Part shown: positions 1-8,169 of the stretch, one piece after another | Layout: each line of letters begins with the position of its first letter | Numbering within the stretch: the first letter of the stretch is position 1 | From: Prevotella sp. | GTDB taxonomy: Bacteria; Bacteroidota; Bacteroidia; Bacteroidales; Bacteroidaceae | Assembly: GCA_017460515.1 (NCBI GenBank) | Contig: JAFUAY010000050.1 | Location: 1-64,000, forward strand | DNA: 64,000 nt | Direction: 5' to 3' | Made by a program: the position numbers and the translations under genes | Notes under the pieces: generated by a model | What the model was told of the DNA's origin: nothing | The model's database searches: none | What the model saw: only the letters and a program-made list of their open reading frames with translations

Positions 1-37
1 CGCCGTTCCCAATCGTTGGTAAACGGCGCTTTTCATA

Positions 38-1483
38 TTAGAATTCTGCGCTCTTCGGTGTGCGTGGGAACGGAATCACGTCGCGAATGTTCTGCATTCC
101 TGTAACAAACAGGATGAGACGCTCGAAGCCTAAGCCGAAGCCGGCATGCGGACATGAGCCCCAACGACGGGTATCGAGGTACCACCAGAGGTGGGTCTGA
201 TCCATCTCGCGGCGATTGACTTCGTTCATCAGCTTTTCATAGCTCTCCTCACGAACAGAGCCACCGATAATCTCACCAATCTGTGGGAACAGCACGTCGG
301 TGCCCTGCATCGTAGGACCAGGAGCAACAGCACCCTTATAACCGATAGAGTGCTCGTCAGTTCCGCTGACGGATTCATTCTGCTTCATATAGAACGACTT
401 GAACGCACGCGGATAGTCTGTCATAATGACAGGCTTCTTGAAGTGCTCCTCTACGAGGTAGCGCTCATGCTCTGAAGCGAGGTCATCACCCCAGTTGCAG
501 GGGAACTCAAACTTCTTGCCTTTCTTGATAGCCTCCTGCAGGATGTTGATACCCTCGGTATAAGGCAGGCGAACGAAGGTCTCCTTCAGCACACCCTCCA
601 GACGCTCAATCAGGGTCTTGTCAATCATCTGGTTCAGGAACTGAAGGTCATCCTTACAGTTATCAAGTGCCCACTTTACGCAGTACTTGATGAAGTCTTC
701 CTCCAGATCCATCAGTTCTTCCTGGTCGATAAAGGCTACTTCAGGCTCTACCATCCAGAACTCTGCCAGGTGGCGGGGAGTGTTGGAGTTTTCAGCACGG
801 AAAGTGGGACCGAAGGTATAGATGGCGCCCAGTGCAGTAGCACCCAGCTCACCCTCCAACTGTCCGCTAACGGTCAGTGAGGTCTGTTCGCCAAAGAAAT
901 CATCATCATAGATAATCTTTCCCTGTTCGTCCTTCTTCAGGTCATAGAGGTTCTTCGTGGTCACCTGGAACATGTTGCCTGCTCCCTCACAGTCGCTGGC
1001 AGTAATCAGCGGGGTGTGGAAGTAGAAGAATCCGTGTTCGTGGAAATAGGTGTGAATAGCCATCGCCATATTGTGGCGGATACGCATCACGGCACCAAAA
1101 GTGTTGGTACGCAGACGCATGTGGGCATTCTTGCGCATCGCCTCAAAGCTCTGACCCTTCTTCTGCATGGGGTAGTCGTTGCCGCAAAGACCGTAGATCT
1201 CCAGGCGCTCGGCTTGAATCTCACAAGCCTGACCTGAGCCCTGACTCTCTACCAGCTTACCTTCAGCACAGATGCAGGCACCTGTAGTAATCTGCTTCAT
1301 CAGTTCTTCATCGAACTTAGTCGGATCAGCCACTACCTGTACGTTCTTAATCGTCGAACCATCGTTCAGGGCGATGAAATCTACTGCCTTGGAAGAGCGG
1401 TGCGTACGCACCCAGCCCTTCACACAGACATCTTTTCCATATTCCGTACTCTTCAGTACGTCAATTATCTTTGTTCTTTTCAT
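38..1483 (-). CDS. asnS: Asparaginyl-tRNA synthetase
   Basis: Class IIb synthetase that charges tRNA-Asn with asparagine in the cytoplasm. The 481-residue protein has an N-terminal OB-fold anticodon-binding domain (about residues 17-100, starting [11 protein letters not shown]). The class II catalytic core follows, with the motif 2 region [20 protein letters not shown] and motif 3 [15 protein letters not shown] near the C-terminus. The length fits bacterial AsnRS. It lies downstream of the rluB-type gene on the same strand, separated by about 45 bp that hold a short palindromic repeat, and is probably co-transcribed with it. AspRS is excluded because the core sequence and the lack of the bacterial AspRS insertion domain fit AsnRS. 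Identity is secure. Confidence 0.97.
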   Translation of the reverse strand: MKRTKIIDVLKSTEYGKDVCVKGWVRTHRSSKAVDFIALNDGSTIKNVQVVADPTKFDEELMKQITTGACICAEGKLVESQGSGQACEIQAERLEIYGLCGNDYPMQKKGQSFEAMRKNAHMRLRTNTFGAVMRIRHNMAMAIHTYFHEHGFFYFHTPLITASDCEGAGNMFQVTTKNLYDLKKDEQGKIIYDDDFFGEQTSLTVSGQLEGELGATALGAIYTFGPTFRAENSNTPRHLAEFWMVEPEVAFIDQEELMDLEEDFIKYCVKWALDNCKDDLQFLNQMIDKTLIERLEGVLKETFVRLPYTEGINILQEAIKKGKKFEFPCNWGDDLASEHERYLVEEHFKKPVIMTDYPRAFKSFYMKQNESVSGTDEHSIGYKGAVAPGPTMQGTDVLFPQIGEIIGGSVREESYEKLMNEVNRREMDQTHLWWYLDTRRWGSCPHAGFGLGFERLILFVTGMQNIRDVIPFPRTPKSAEF

Positions 1484-1500
1484 TGTCTTTTCTTTATTGT

Positions 1501-1526
1501 TTGTTGCGACTCAGTCGCAACATACT
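1501..1526 (-). repeat. Short palindromic repeat, copy 1
   Basis: Perfect 9-bp arms GTTGCGACT and AGTCGCAAC around one central base (1503-1521), followed on the plus strand by ATACT. Related copies lie at 24469-24493, 25535-25560 and 26134-26158. It sits between asnS and the rluB-type gene. Confidence 0.6.
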
Positions 1527-1530
1527 ATAA

Positions 1531-1992
1531 TCATTCGTAAGCACCCATGCGCAGGCGGTCAACTTCTTCCTCGGTGAGGTAGCGCCAGTCGCCGCGACGC
1601 AGGTTCTTCTTGGTGAGTCCGGCAAACTGTACGCGGTCGAGCTTGGTCACCTTATAACCCAGACTCTCGAAGATACGGCGCACGATGCGGTTCTTGCCAG
1701 AGTGGATCTCAATACCTACCTGCTTCTTGTCAACGGGATCAGCATACTCGATAGCGTCTGCCTTGATCTCTCCGTCTTCGAGCATCACGCCCTCAGCAAT
1801 CTGCTGCAAATCGTGTGCAGTGACGTTGCGGTCGGTATATACGTGGTAAATCTTCTTCTTCAGGAACTTAGGATGCGTAAGCTTTGAAGCCAGGTCGCCA
1901 TCGTTGGTGAGCAACAGCACACCAGTCGTGTTGCGGTCCAGACGACCAACGGGGTAGATACGCTCAGGACAAGCGTTCTTTACCAAATCCAT
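1531..1992 (-). CDS. rluB: Pseudouridine synthase, catalytic C-terminal part (downstream of in-frame stop)
   Basis: Carries the catalytic half of an RsuA/RluB-type pseudouridine synthase, which isomerises uridines in rRNA. The family motif GRLDRNTTGVLLLTNDG is visible near the start, and its Asp (residue 19 of this fragment) is the expected catalytic residue. The first ATG is at 1992, but the reading frame is open back to the stop codon at 2065-2067. That upstream stretch reads VYVLLNKPKDYVTTSDDP, which is conserved family sequence. The piece as drawn is therefore a fragment of one gene running from 2961 to 1531. Whether it is translated by reinitiation is unknown. Without the upstream strand (LLNKP) the fold would probably be incomplete. 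Confidence 0.75.
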   Translation of the reverse strand: MDLVKNACPERIYPVGRLDRNTTGVLLLTNDGDLASKLTHPKFLKKKIYHVYTDRNVTAHDLQQIAEGVMLEDGEIKADAIEYADPVDKKQVGIEIHSGKNRIVRRIFESLGYKVTKLDRVQFAGLTKKNLRRGDWRYLTEEEVDRLRMGAYE

Positions 1993-2064
1993 AACGGTCT
2001 TGCGCTGCTGGGGATCATCACTCGTGGTAACATAGTCCTTTGGCTTGTTGAGCAGTACGTATAC

Positions 2065-2961
2065 CTACTTCTCCAATGATACGGGATCTTCGTGGAAACG
2101 TACTACATCGGTGCGCATGATCTTTGTTCCCAGTTCGGTTACAACCTCACCATTGACGGTGACTACTCCTGCCTGGATGAATTCATCGGCCTCACGACGG
2201 CTGCAAACACCGGCATTTGCCAGGAACTTGTTCAGACGGATAGGCTCATTGGGATCGTAATTCTGTTCCTTGTACTCGATGCGCTTTTTCATCGAATACT
2301 TTGCATTGGGATCATAGTCGGCCGTGCGGGGACGGAAACCACCGGGACGCTGCTGATAGCCGCCAGGACGCTGCTGGTAACCGCCGCGCTGCTGATAGCC
2401 ACCCTGCTGTCCGTACTGTGGGCGCTGCTGATAACCTCCCTGCTGACGGGGCTGATAACCTCCCTGTTGACGGGGCTGGTAGCCTCCCTGCTGACGGGGC
2501 TGATAACCTCCCTGCTGACGGGGCTGATAACCTCCCTGCTGACGGGGCTGATAGCCTCCCTGCTGACGGGGCTGATAGCCTCCCTGCTGACGGGGCTGGT
2601 ACCCTCCCTGCTGACGAGACTGATAACCTCCCTGCTGACGGGGCTGATAACCGCCCGGCTGATTGTATGATGAACGCGACTGATAACCGCCCTGCTGACG
2701 GGACTGATAGCCGCCGCCACGCTGAGGTGCTGCTGACTGCAAGCCGGCACCGAAACCTTCCGGACGGAAGCCTTCCTCGTCGTCGTTGTTGTGCTTGTTA
2801 TAACTGGGACGCTCATAACCGCCTCCTACTGGACGCTGTCCTGTGTGAATACGTGGACGTGGTGAACGGCCTGCTGGTCTAAACTCTTTCTGGTAACCCT
2901 CACGGTTGCTCTGTTCGTCTTGAGCTGTCTGTTCGCTCTTTTTCTCATTCTCGAAATCCAT
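2065..2961 (-). CDS. rluB: Pseudouridine synthase, N-terminal Gly/Gln/Arg repeat region and S4 domain (ends at in-frame amber)
   Basis: The 298-residue reading frame begins with a charged, disordered segment. About 120 residues of Gly-Gly-Tyr-Gln-Pro-Arg-Gln-Gln repeats follow, then an S4 RNA-binding domain (about 242-290, [20 protein letters not shown]). It stops at a TAG codon (2065-2067) immediately before the conserved VYVLLNKP strand of RluB-type enzymes. The catalytic domain continues in the same frame with no insertion or deletion. Long low-complexity N-terminal extensions on RluB homologues are known in Bacteroidetes and may help bind RNA. The stop could be a real nonsense mutation, a sequencing or assembly error, or a rarely read-through codon. 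The single base change AAG to TAG would explain it. Confidence 0.8.
   Translation of the reverse strand: MDFENEKKSEQTAQDEQSNREGYQKEFRPAGRSPRPRIHTGQRPVGGGYERPSYNKHNNDDEEGFRPEGFGAGLQSAAPQRGGGYQSRQQGGYQSRSSYNQPGGYQPRQQGGYQSRQQGGYQPRQQGGYQPRQQGGYQPRQQGGYQPRQQGGYQPRQQGGYQPRQQGGYQPRQQGGYQQRPQYGQQGGYQQRGGYQQRPGGYQQRPGGFRPRTADYDPNAKYSMKKRIEYKEQNYDPNEPIRLNKFLANAGVCSRREADEFIQAGVVTVNGEVVTELGTKIMRTDVVRFHEDPVSLEK
2434..2650 (-). repeat. 24-bp coding tandem repeat (about 9 units)
   Basis: About nine consecutive 24-bp units each encode GGYQPRQQ (one has Ser for Pro). Irregular relatives ([15 protein letters not shown]) flank the run. The units are nearly identical at DNA level, so copy number probably changes by slippage. 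The run also opens long spurious frames on both strands. Confidence 0.9.
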
Positions 2962-3035
2962 AATCTTTCTTTTACTTTAATTGGTTGTTGGTATTAATTA
3001 TTTATTATCACTGAGCCTCACGGCTCTTCATCTAA

Positions 3036-4424
3036 TTATATGCCTGTATAGGTCCAAGGGGTGATGGCCATCAGTTCTTCCTTCACAGCATCGCTGACCT
3101 GCAGGGTCTTGATGAACTCATGAATGGTCTTTTCAGTCATCTTCTCGTTGGTACGAGTGAGTGCTTTCAGCGTTTCGTATGGGTTGGGATAACCCTCACG
3201 CCGCAAAATGGTCTGGATGGCTTCTGCCACAACTGCCCATGTCTGTTCCAAATCCTCATGTAGCTTATCTTCATTGAGAATCAGTTTTCGCAGGCCTTTC
3301 AGCGTACTCTCAAAGGCAATGATGGCGTGTCCCATGGGAACACCCACGTTGCGCAACACTGTTGAGTCGGTGAGGTCACGCTGCAAACGACTTACAGGCA
3401 ATTTCTGTGCCAAAAATTGCAGAATGGCGTTGGCAATACCTAAATTTCCTTCTGAATTCTCGTAGTCGATGGGGTTCACCTTGTGTGGCATAGCACTCGA
3501 ACCAACCTCGCCAGCCTTGATCTTCTGCTTGAAATACTCCATAGAGATGTACATCCAGAAGTCGCGATCCAGGTCGATGACGATGGTGTTGATGCGGCGC
3601 ATAGCGTCAAAAATTGCTCCCAGCCAGTCGTAGTTTGAAATCTGGGTGGTCCACTGCTCGCGTTCCAGGCCCAGCTTATCGCTGACAAACTGATTGCCAA
3701 ACTCACGCCAGTCGTACTGAGGATAGGCCACGTGGTGGGCATTGAAGTTACCCGTAGCACCGCCAAACTTTGCTGTAATAGGAGTATCCTTTAGCGAACG
3801 GAGCTGCTCTTCGAGTCGGTAGACATAGACCATGATCTCCTTGCCCAGACGGGTGGGGGAGGCAGGCTGTCCGTGGGTCTTGGCCAGCATTGCTACGTTT
3901 TTCCACTCTTCAGCATAGTCGTTCAGCTGCTCAATGAGTTCCTCAATGAGTGGGTAATACACGTTTTCGAGTGCCTCCTTAATAGAAAGAGGTACGCTCG
4001 TATTGTTAATATCCTGTGAAGTGAGTCCGAAATGAATGAATTCCTTCAAGGGTGACAGTTCAGGAGCGAGAGGAGAAATCATAGCATCCCATTTCTCCTT
4101 GATGAAGTACTCTACTGCCTTTACATCATGGTTAGTCACCTTCTCGATGTCCTTTACACGCTGGGCATCAGCAGGTGTAAACTGACGGTAAATGTCACGG
4201 AGGCGTTCAAACAGGTTAAGGCTTTCAGAGTGCGTGCCTCCAGTGGTCGTAAAATTGGCCAGTTGTGGGAGGGGCAGCTCACATAGTGTAATGAAATACT
4301 CAATCTCTACACGTACGCGATAGCGTATTAATGCATATTCCGAAAAATACTCTCCTAGCGGTTCTGTCTTTCCGCGATAGCGTCCATCTATAGGCGAGAT
4401 GGCGGTCAATTTGCTTAGTTCCAT
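3036..4424 (-). CDS. purB: Adenylosuccinate lyase
   Basis: Cleaves SAICAR to AICAR in purine synthesis and adenylosuccinate to AMP. It belongs to the fumarase/aspartase superfamily; the signature SSAMPHKVNPIDYENSEGN is present. The N-terminus MELSKLTAISPIDGRYR fits the long-type PurB found in E. coli and Bacteroidetes. The start at 4424 is preferred: an upstream TTG at 4472 would extend the frame, but it lies on top of a TACCTTTG promoter box (4459-4466). The resulting 462 residues match the family length. The gene stands alone between the repeat-rich rluB-type gene and the tRNA-Val terminator. Confidence 0.96.
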   Translation of the reverse strand: MELSKLTAISPIDGRYRGKTEPLGEYFSEYALIRYRVRVEIEYFITLCELPLPQLANFTTTGGTHSESLNLFERLRDIYRQFTPADAQRVKDIEKVTNHDVKAVEYFIKEKWDAMISPLAPELSPLKEFIHFGLTSQDINNTSVPLSIKEALENVYYPLIEELIEQLNDYAEEWKNVAMLAKTHGQPASPTRLGKEIMVYVYRLEEQLRSLKDTPITAKFGGATGNFNAHHVAYPQYDWREFGNQFVSDKLGLEREQWTTQISNYDWLGAIFDAMRRINTIVIDLDRDFWMYISMEYFKQKIKAGEVGSSAMPHKVNPIDYENSEGNLGIANAILQFLAQKLPVSRLQRDLTDSTVLRNVGVPMGHAIIAFESTLKGLRKLILNEDKLHEDLEQTWAVVAEAIQTILRREGYPNPYETLKALTRTNEKMTEKTIHEFIKTLQVSDAVKEELMAITPWTYTGI

Positions 4425-4458
4425 ATTCTCTACAAGTAGAATTATCCTTTTGAGACCG

Positions 4459-4466
4459 CAAAGGTA
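4459..4466 (-). promoter_or_regulatory. Promoter -7 box of purB
   Basis: TACCTTTG on the minus strand, 35 bp upstream of the purB ATG, matches the Bacteroidetes TAnnTTTG box. No clear TTTG -33 element is visible. Confidence 0.6.
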
Positions 4467-4520
4467 CAACAAAAAAAGTAGAATGAAGAATGTAGAATGA
4501 AGATTTTTTTGTCAAAACAT

Positions 4521-4548
4521 AAAAAAAGCAATCTCATTGGAGATTGCT
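4521..4548 (-). terminator. Rho-independent terminator of tRNA-Val
   Basis: Nine-bp stem (AGCAATCTC / GAGATTGCT, 4527-4535 and 4540-4548) with a 4-nt loop, followed on the minus strand by a run of T. It lies 8 bp downstream of the tRNA 3' end. Confidence 0.85.
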
Positions 4549-4556
4549 TCCTTTTG

Positions 4557-4631
4557 TGGGCGTTGACGGATTCGAACCGCCGACCCTCTGCTTGTAAGGC
4601 AGATGCTCTGAACCAACTGAGCTAAACGCCC
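4557..4631 (-). tRNA. tRNA-Val (anticodon TAC)
   Basis: A 75-nt cloverleaf. The acceptor stem GGGCGTT pairs perfectly with AACGCCC. The D-arm is GCTC...GAGC, the anticodon stem TCTGC/GCAGA with loop CTTACAA (anticodon TAC, reading GUA), and the T-arm has loop TTCGAAT. The discriminator base is A and CCA is not encoded. It is transcribed alone, with its own promoter and terminator. Confidence 0.95.
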
Positions 4632-4651
4632 TTGCTTTTCGTTTGCGGGTG

Positions 4652-4683
4652 CAAAGGTACAACGTTTTTTTTGTTCCACCAAA
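4652..4683 (-). promoter_or_regulatory. Promoter of tRNA-Val
   Basis: On the minus strand, TTTG (4680-4683), 20 bp, then TACCTTTG (4652-4659). This is a full match to the Bacteroidetes housekeeping promoter, placed 20 bp before the tRNA. Confidence 0.8.
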
Positions 4684-4765
4684 TTTTTTCGTAACTTTTT
4701 TTGAAAAATCTTCGTTTTTGTTGTTTTTACAGTGATTTATCAGTGATTCCACAGTGTTCTGGCTT

Positions 4766-4941
4766 CGCAGTTTCTATGTAATTACATCGTAGTTTCTAAG
4801 TAATTACATCGCAGTTACTAAGTAATTACATCGCAGTTACTAAGTAATTACATTGCAGTTTCTAAGTAATTAGGTTCTAATATCTAAGTAACTGGCTCTT
4901 AATTACTAAGTAACTTGGTTGTAATCACATAGCAATTGGAT
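4766..4941. repeat. 22-bp tandem repeat array (8 units, intergenic)
   Basis: Eight units with an exact 22-bp period. The first five are nearly identical and share the core CTAAGTAATTACAT. The last three, toward the ompA-like gene, have decayed but keep the TAAGTAA core (CATAGCAA in the last). Each well-preserved unit contains the palindrome GTAATTAC. The array fills the space between the terminator of the OmpA-family gene and the tRNA-Val promoter. No function is known to me. Confidence 0.9.
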
Positions 4942-4944
4942 AAC

Positions 4945-4978
4945 AAAAAAAGAGAGGACTGGCAGAGCCAATCCTCTC
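4945..4978 (-). terminator. Rho-independent terminator of the OmpA-family gene
   Basis: On the minus strand, GAGAGGA...TGGC / GCCA...TCCTCTC forms a strong stem followed by seven T. It lies about 30 bp after the stop codon. Confidence 0.85.
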
Positions 4979-5006
4979 AATCTGTTTATTTGTTTTAAAG
5001 TGTTTC

Positions 5007-6173
5007 TTACTTCTTGATCTCAACAGTAGCACGACGGTTGTAAGAGATCGGGGTCAGGGTGTTCACACCACCAGCTGCAACAACCTCGATGTTGTCACGG
5101 CTCATACCCAGCTTAACCAGCTCGTCAGCAACAGTCTCAGCACGCTTCTGGCTCAGCTTCTGGTTGAACTCAGCGCTACCAGTCTTGCTGTCTGCATAAC
5201 CAGTTACAACGATCTTGGAGTTGTTAGCCTTAGCAACCTCAACGAGATCCTTAACATTCTGAACGTCCTTGCGAGAAGCAATCTTGCTCTTACCGATGTT
5301 GAAGAATACTGATACAGGAGCAGCAACAACTTCCTTAACGGTAACAGTCTTGGTCTCACCAGCAGTAGCCTTCTGGTTAGCCAGCATGTTCTTCAGGCGA
5401 GCGTTCTCAGCCTGCTCGTCAGCGAGCTGTGCGTTAAGAGCGTCGATCTGGCTCTGAGAGAGAGCCTTCAGTGCCTCTACGTCAGGAGTCTTGTTCCAAG
5501 TAGCCTTGCCGAGGTTGTAGGTGATACCGAGCTCAAGAGCGAACTGGTTGAAAACATGCTTAGGAGCGATACCGCCACCTTCACCACCTACGATAACCTT
5601 GTCATAGCTATAGTAGCCGAGGTCAACGTTGAAGAGGAGCTTCTTACCAAGCTTGAAAGTGTTCAGCAAACCTGCGCTAGCAATGAAGCTGTTAGCCTTA
5701 GCGTCAAAGTTGCGGGCAACACCCAGACCTGCATAGGGGATGAAGTTCCAAACACGATTCTCATCATAGCCGCAGAGCATGTTGGTCAGATTGAACAGAG
5801 CCTGCTCATTCAATGCGAGGTAAGTCTGTGACTTGCTGTCGAAAGCCTTTGACAACCAAGCGAAATTAGCCTTTGTGCGGAGTCCGAGGCCAGGAGTAAA
5901 CCACTTACCCAGAGCTACTGAGAAACCAAGAGCAGTTGCGTGGCCATCGTCCTTACCAACTTCAGTACCCATGGGGAACTTGTAGAAGGGAGATGAAAGA
6001 ATTTTGTTCACACCACCATAGTAGTATGCATTCCATGTAACATTGCCCTGGATGAACCAGTTGCTCCAGAAAGAGTTAGTAGATACGCTGTACTTCTCAG
6101 TAGGTACCTCATCTTGAGCCATTCCGGCTACAGAAACACTGGCCAGAGCCAGTACCATTAATAGTTTCTTCAT
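5007..6173 (-). CDS. OmpA-family outer-membrane protein with peptidoglycan-binding domain
   Basis: Predicted abundant outer-membrane protein anchoring the membrane to peptidoglycan. Residues 1-19 form a signal peptide (MKKLLMVLALASVSVAGMAQ). About 30-225 look like a beta-barrel domain rich in aromatic and Gly residues. A short coiled stretch (SQSQIDALNAQLADEQAENA, about 238-258) links it to the OmpA C-terminal domain (about 285-388). The pattern VVTGYADSKTGSAEFNQKLS and a later NRRATVEI are typical of the peptidoglycan-binding fold. It is transcribed alone, with a full promoter 50-75 bp upstream and a terminator downstream. This resembles the major OmpA-like porins of Prevotella and Porphyromonas, but a specific name is not justified. 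Confidence 0.92.
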   Translation of the reverse strand: MKKLLMVLALASVSVAGMAQDEVPTEKYSVSTNSFWSNWFIQGNVTWNAYYYGGVNKILSSPFYKFPMGTEVGKDDGHATALGFSVALGKWFTPGLGLRTKANFAWLSKAFDSKSQTYLALNEQALFNLTNMLCGYDENRVWNFIPYAGLGVARNFDAKANSFIASAGLLNTFKLGKKLLFNVDLGYYSYDKVIVGGEGGGIAPKHVFNQFALELGITYNLGKATWNKTPDVEALKALSQSQIDALNAQLADEQAENARLKNMLANQKATAGETKTVTVKEVVAAPVSVFFNIGKSKIASRKDVQNVKDLVEVAKANNSKIVVTGYADSKTGSAEFNQKLSQKRAETVADELVKLGMSRDNIEVVAAGGVNTLTPISYNRRATVEIKK

Positions 6174-6219
6174 AACAAATTATAATTTATAAAACAATCA
6201 ATAATTTCGAAATGTCATG

Positions 6220-6250
6220 CAAAAGTAGATAAAAATATTTAAAAACCAAA
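6220..6250 (-). promoter_or_regulatory. Promoter of the OmpA-family gene
   Basis: Minus-strand TTTG (6247-6250), 19 bp, TACTTTTG (6220-6227), about 47 bp before the start codon. Confidence 0.7.
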
Positions 6251-6348
6251 TATTTTGGGGGTATAAATTACTTTTTTAACACTTATTTTATAGAAAACGG
6301 GCTTTTTTACACCAAAAACGCGCTCTTTTCGTCTATTTTGGGGCATTT

Positions 6349-8151
6349 TTATCTTAATAGTTGTTCAATGTCAGATTGGGGCATAATGGCAAGAATCGAT
6401 TTTCCGTCGGGCGTGTAATTAACATTTGTACACATAAAGAGTTGGTTGACGATATTTTCCATTTCTTCATTGGTCAATACCTGCCCTTGAGGTATAGCTG
6501 CCTGACGAGCCAAACTGAGGGCCAAGGCTTCATGAATTTGTTTGATGGTGCCGTTCATTTGCTCGGCAGTCTCACTGACGATTCCCTGTATGAGTGTGAC
6601 AGGATTGAGTCCTTCCAATCCGGCAGGAACACCGGCAATGGCATAGCTGTTGCCACCCAAGGCGCTCATATCGAAGCCCACCGACATCAGTTCGGGCATG
6701 ATGCGCTCCATGAGAATAGCTTCTGACGGGGTCAGTTGTATGACTTCCGGAAACAGCAGTCGTTGGATATTGCTCTGTCGCTGTGTCATCTGTTCGATGT
6801 AGCGTTCAAAGCGGATGCGTATGTCAGCCCGATGCTGATCAATAATCATCAGGCCTGAACGAACGGCAGTCATAATATATCGTCCTTTATACTGATAGTG
6901 GGCAGGCGACTTGTCTTCCAAGAGCGTTTGTTGTACGTCTTTTTCGTCGATAGGCTCTTGTGGGAACAGTGTCTCCTCACTATGTTTTTTGGGGATGATA
7001 GTCTCATCATAGAGTTGCTCCCAGTTGTTGGCGACATTTTTCTTGAAGGGGTTATAGGAAGGGTTATATGTCACCTTGGGCATTTCTATATGGTCGCGCT
7101 GTGGATTGAAAACGGGTATATCCGGACGCCCCTCTGTATCGAAGTCGATGGTTGGCGCATCACAGAACCGACCGATAGCATCCTTGGTGGCAGCCTGTAG
7201 AATCTGCCAGATGCTCTGTTCGTTCTCAAATTTGATTTCTGTTTTTGTAGGATGGATGTTCACATCGATATCAGCTGGTGCTATATCGAAGTAGATGAAG
7301 TAGGGAACCATCATGCCTTGTGGTACGAGTCGTTCGAAAGCGTTTGCCACCGCTTTATGGAAATAGGGGTGGCGCATGAAGCGGCCGTTGACGAAGAAAT
7401 AGTTCTGTACACCCTTCTTTCGGGCAGATTCCGGTTTGCCTACGAATCCGGTGATGCGGCATAATGCGGTATCGACCTCAATGGGGAGCAAGTCCTGGTT
7501 CAGTTTCTTGCCGAACACGTCTACGATGCGTTGGCGAAGCGAACCGCTTTTCAGGTTCATCAGTTCCTGTCCGTTGCTATGCAGTGAGAATGCAATCTCA
7601 GGATAAACGAGTACAATGCGTTCGAAGGCTGTGAGGATATTGCTCAGTTCGGTGGCGTTTGTCTTGAGAAACTTGCGGCGGGCAGGAACATTGAAGAAGA
7701 GGTTCTCCACACGGAAGTTGCAACCTACAGGACAGGCAATAGGTTCCTGACTGATAACTCGTGAACCTTGCAGGATGAGACGGGTGCCCACATCCTCGCC
7801 TTCCATTCTGGTGGTCAGTTCTATCTGTGATACTGCAGCTACCGAGGGGAGTGCTTCTCCGCGGAATCCCATCGTGTGCAGGTTGAACAGATCGTCGGCC
7901 TTTCGGATCTTTGAGGTGGCGTGACGCTCGAAAGCTAAACGGGCATCTGTTTCAGACATACCTCGTCCGTCATCAATGACCTGGATGAGGGTACGTCCTG
8001 CGTCGATGACTACTACTTGAATCATCTTACTGCCGGCATCGACCGAGTTCTCTACCAACTCTTTGATGACAGAAGCAGGTCGTTGTATGACCTCGCCGGC
8101 TGCAATCTGGTTGGCTACTGAATCAGGTAAAAGCTGAATAATATCGCTCAT
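6349..8151 (-). CDS. mutL: DNA mismatch repair protein MutL
   Basis: GHKL ATPase that couples MutS mismatch recognition to downstream repair. The N-terminal ATPase motifs are clear: [26 protein letters not shown], and [14 protein letters not shown]. The MutL second domain follows ([20 protein letters not shown], then [14 protein letters not shown]). The C-terminal dimerisation region (about 400-600) contains [13 protein letters not shown] do not see an obvious DQHAxxExxxYE endonuclease motif; the equivalent stretch reads [17 protein letters not shown]. Whether this is a nicking MutL is therefore unclear. It is the last gene of a guaB-foldase-foldase-OstA-like-mutL run with gaps of 8-32 bp. 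Confidence 0.96.
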   Translation of the reverse strand: MSDIIQLLPDSVANQIAAGEVIQRPASVIKELVENSVDAGSKMIQVVVIDAGRTLIQVIDDGRGMSETDARLAFERHATSKIRKADDLFNLHTMGFRGEALPSVAAVSQIELTTRMEGEDVGTRLILQGSRVISQEPIACPVGCNFRVENLFFNVPARRKFLKTNATELSNILTAFERIVLVYPEIAFSLHSNGQELMNLKSGSLRQRIVDVFGKKLNQDLLPIEVDTALCRITGFVGKPESARKKGVQNYFFVNGRFMRHPYFHKAVANAFERLVPQGMMVPYFIYFDIAPADIDVNIHPTKTEIKFENEQSIWQILQAATKDAIGRFCDAPTIDFDTEGRPDIPVFNPQRDHIEMPKVTYNPSYNPFKKNVANNWEQLYDETIIPKKHSEETLFPQEPIDEKDVQQTLLEDKSPAHYQYKGRYIMTAVRSGLMIIDQHRADIRIRFERYIEQMTQRQSNIQRLLFPEVIQLTPSEAILMERIMPELMSVGFDMSALGGNSYAIAGVPAGLEGLNPVTLIQGIVSETAEQMNGTIKQIHEALALSLARQAAIPQGQVLTNEEMENIVNQLFMCTNVNYTPDGKSILAIMPQSDIEQLLR

Positions 8152-8169
8152 AGTGAAATTGCCGTTAGT

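Noticed and set aside
2092..2882. Long open frames (about 190 residues) on both strands opposite the rluB-type gene
   Set aside because: They are created by the 24-bp tandem repeat, which keeps all frames open; their products are low-complexity and have no domain or start signals.
4424..4472. Longer purB with 16 extra residues
   Set aside because: The start would be TTG at 4472, upstream of and overlapping the TACCTTTG promoter box; the family N-terminus begins at 4424.
4512..4560. Second tRNA or small RNA next to tRNA-Val
   Set aside because: The inverted repeat there is followed by T residues on the minus strand and is explained as the terminator.
4766..4941. CRISPR array
   Set aside because: Units are contiguous 22-mers without spacers, and no cas gene is in the window.
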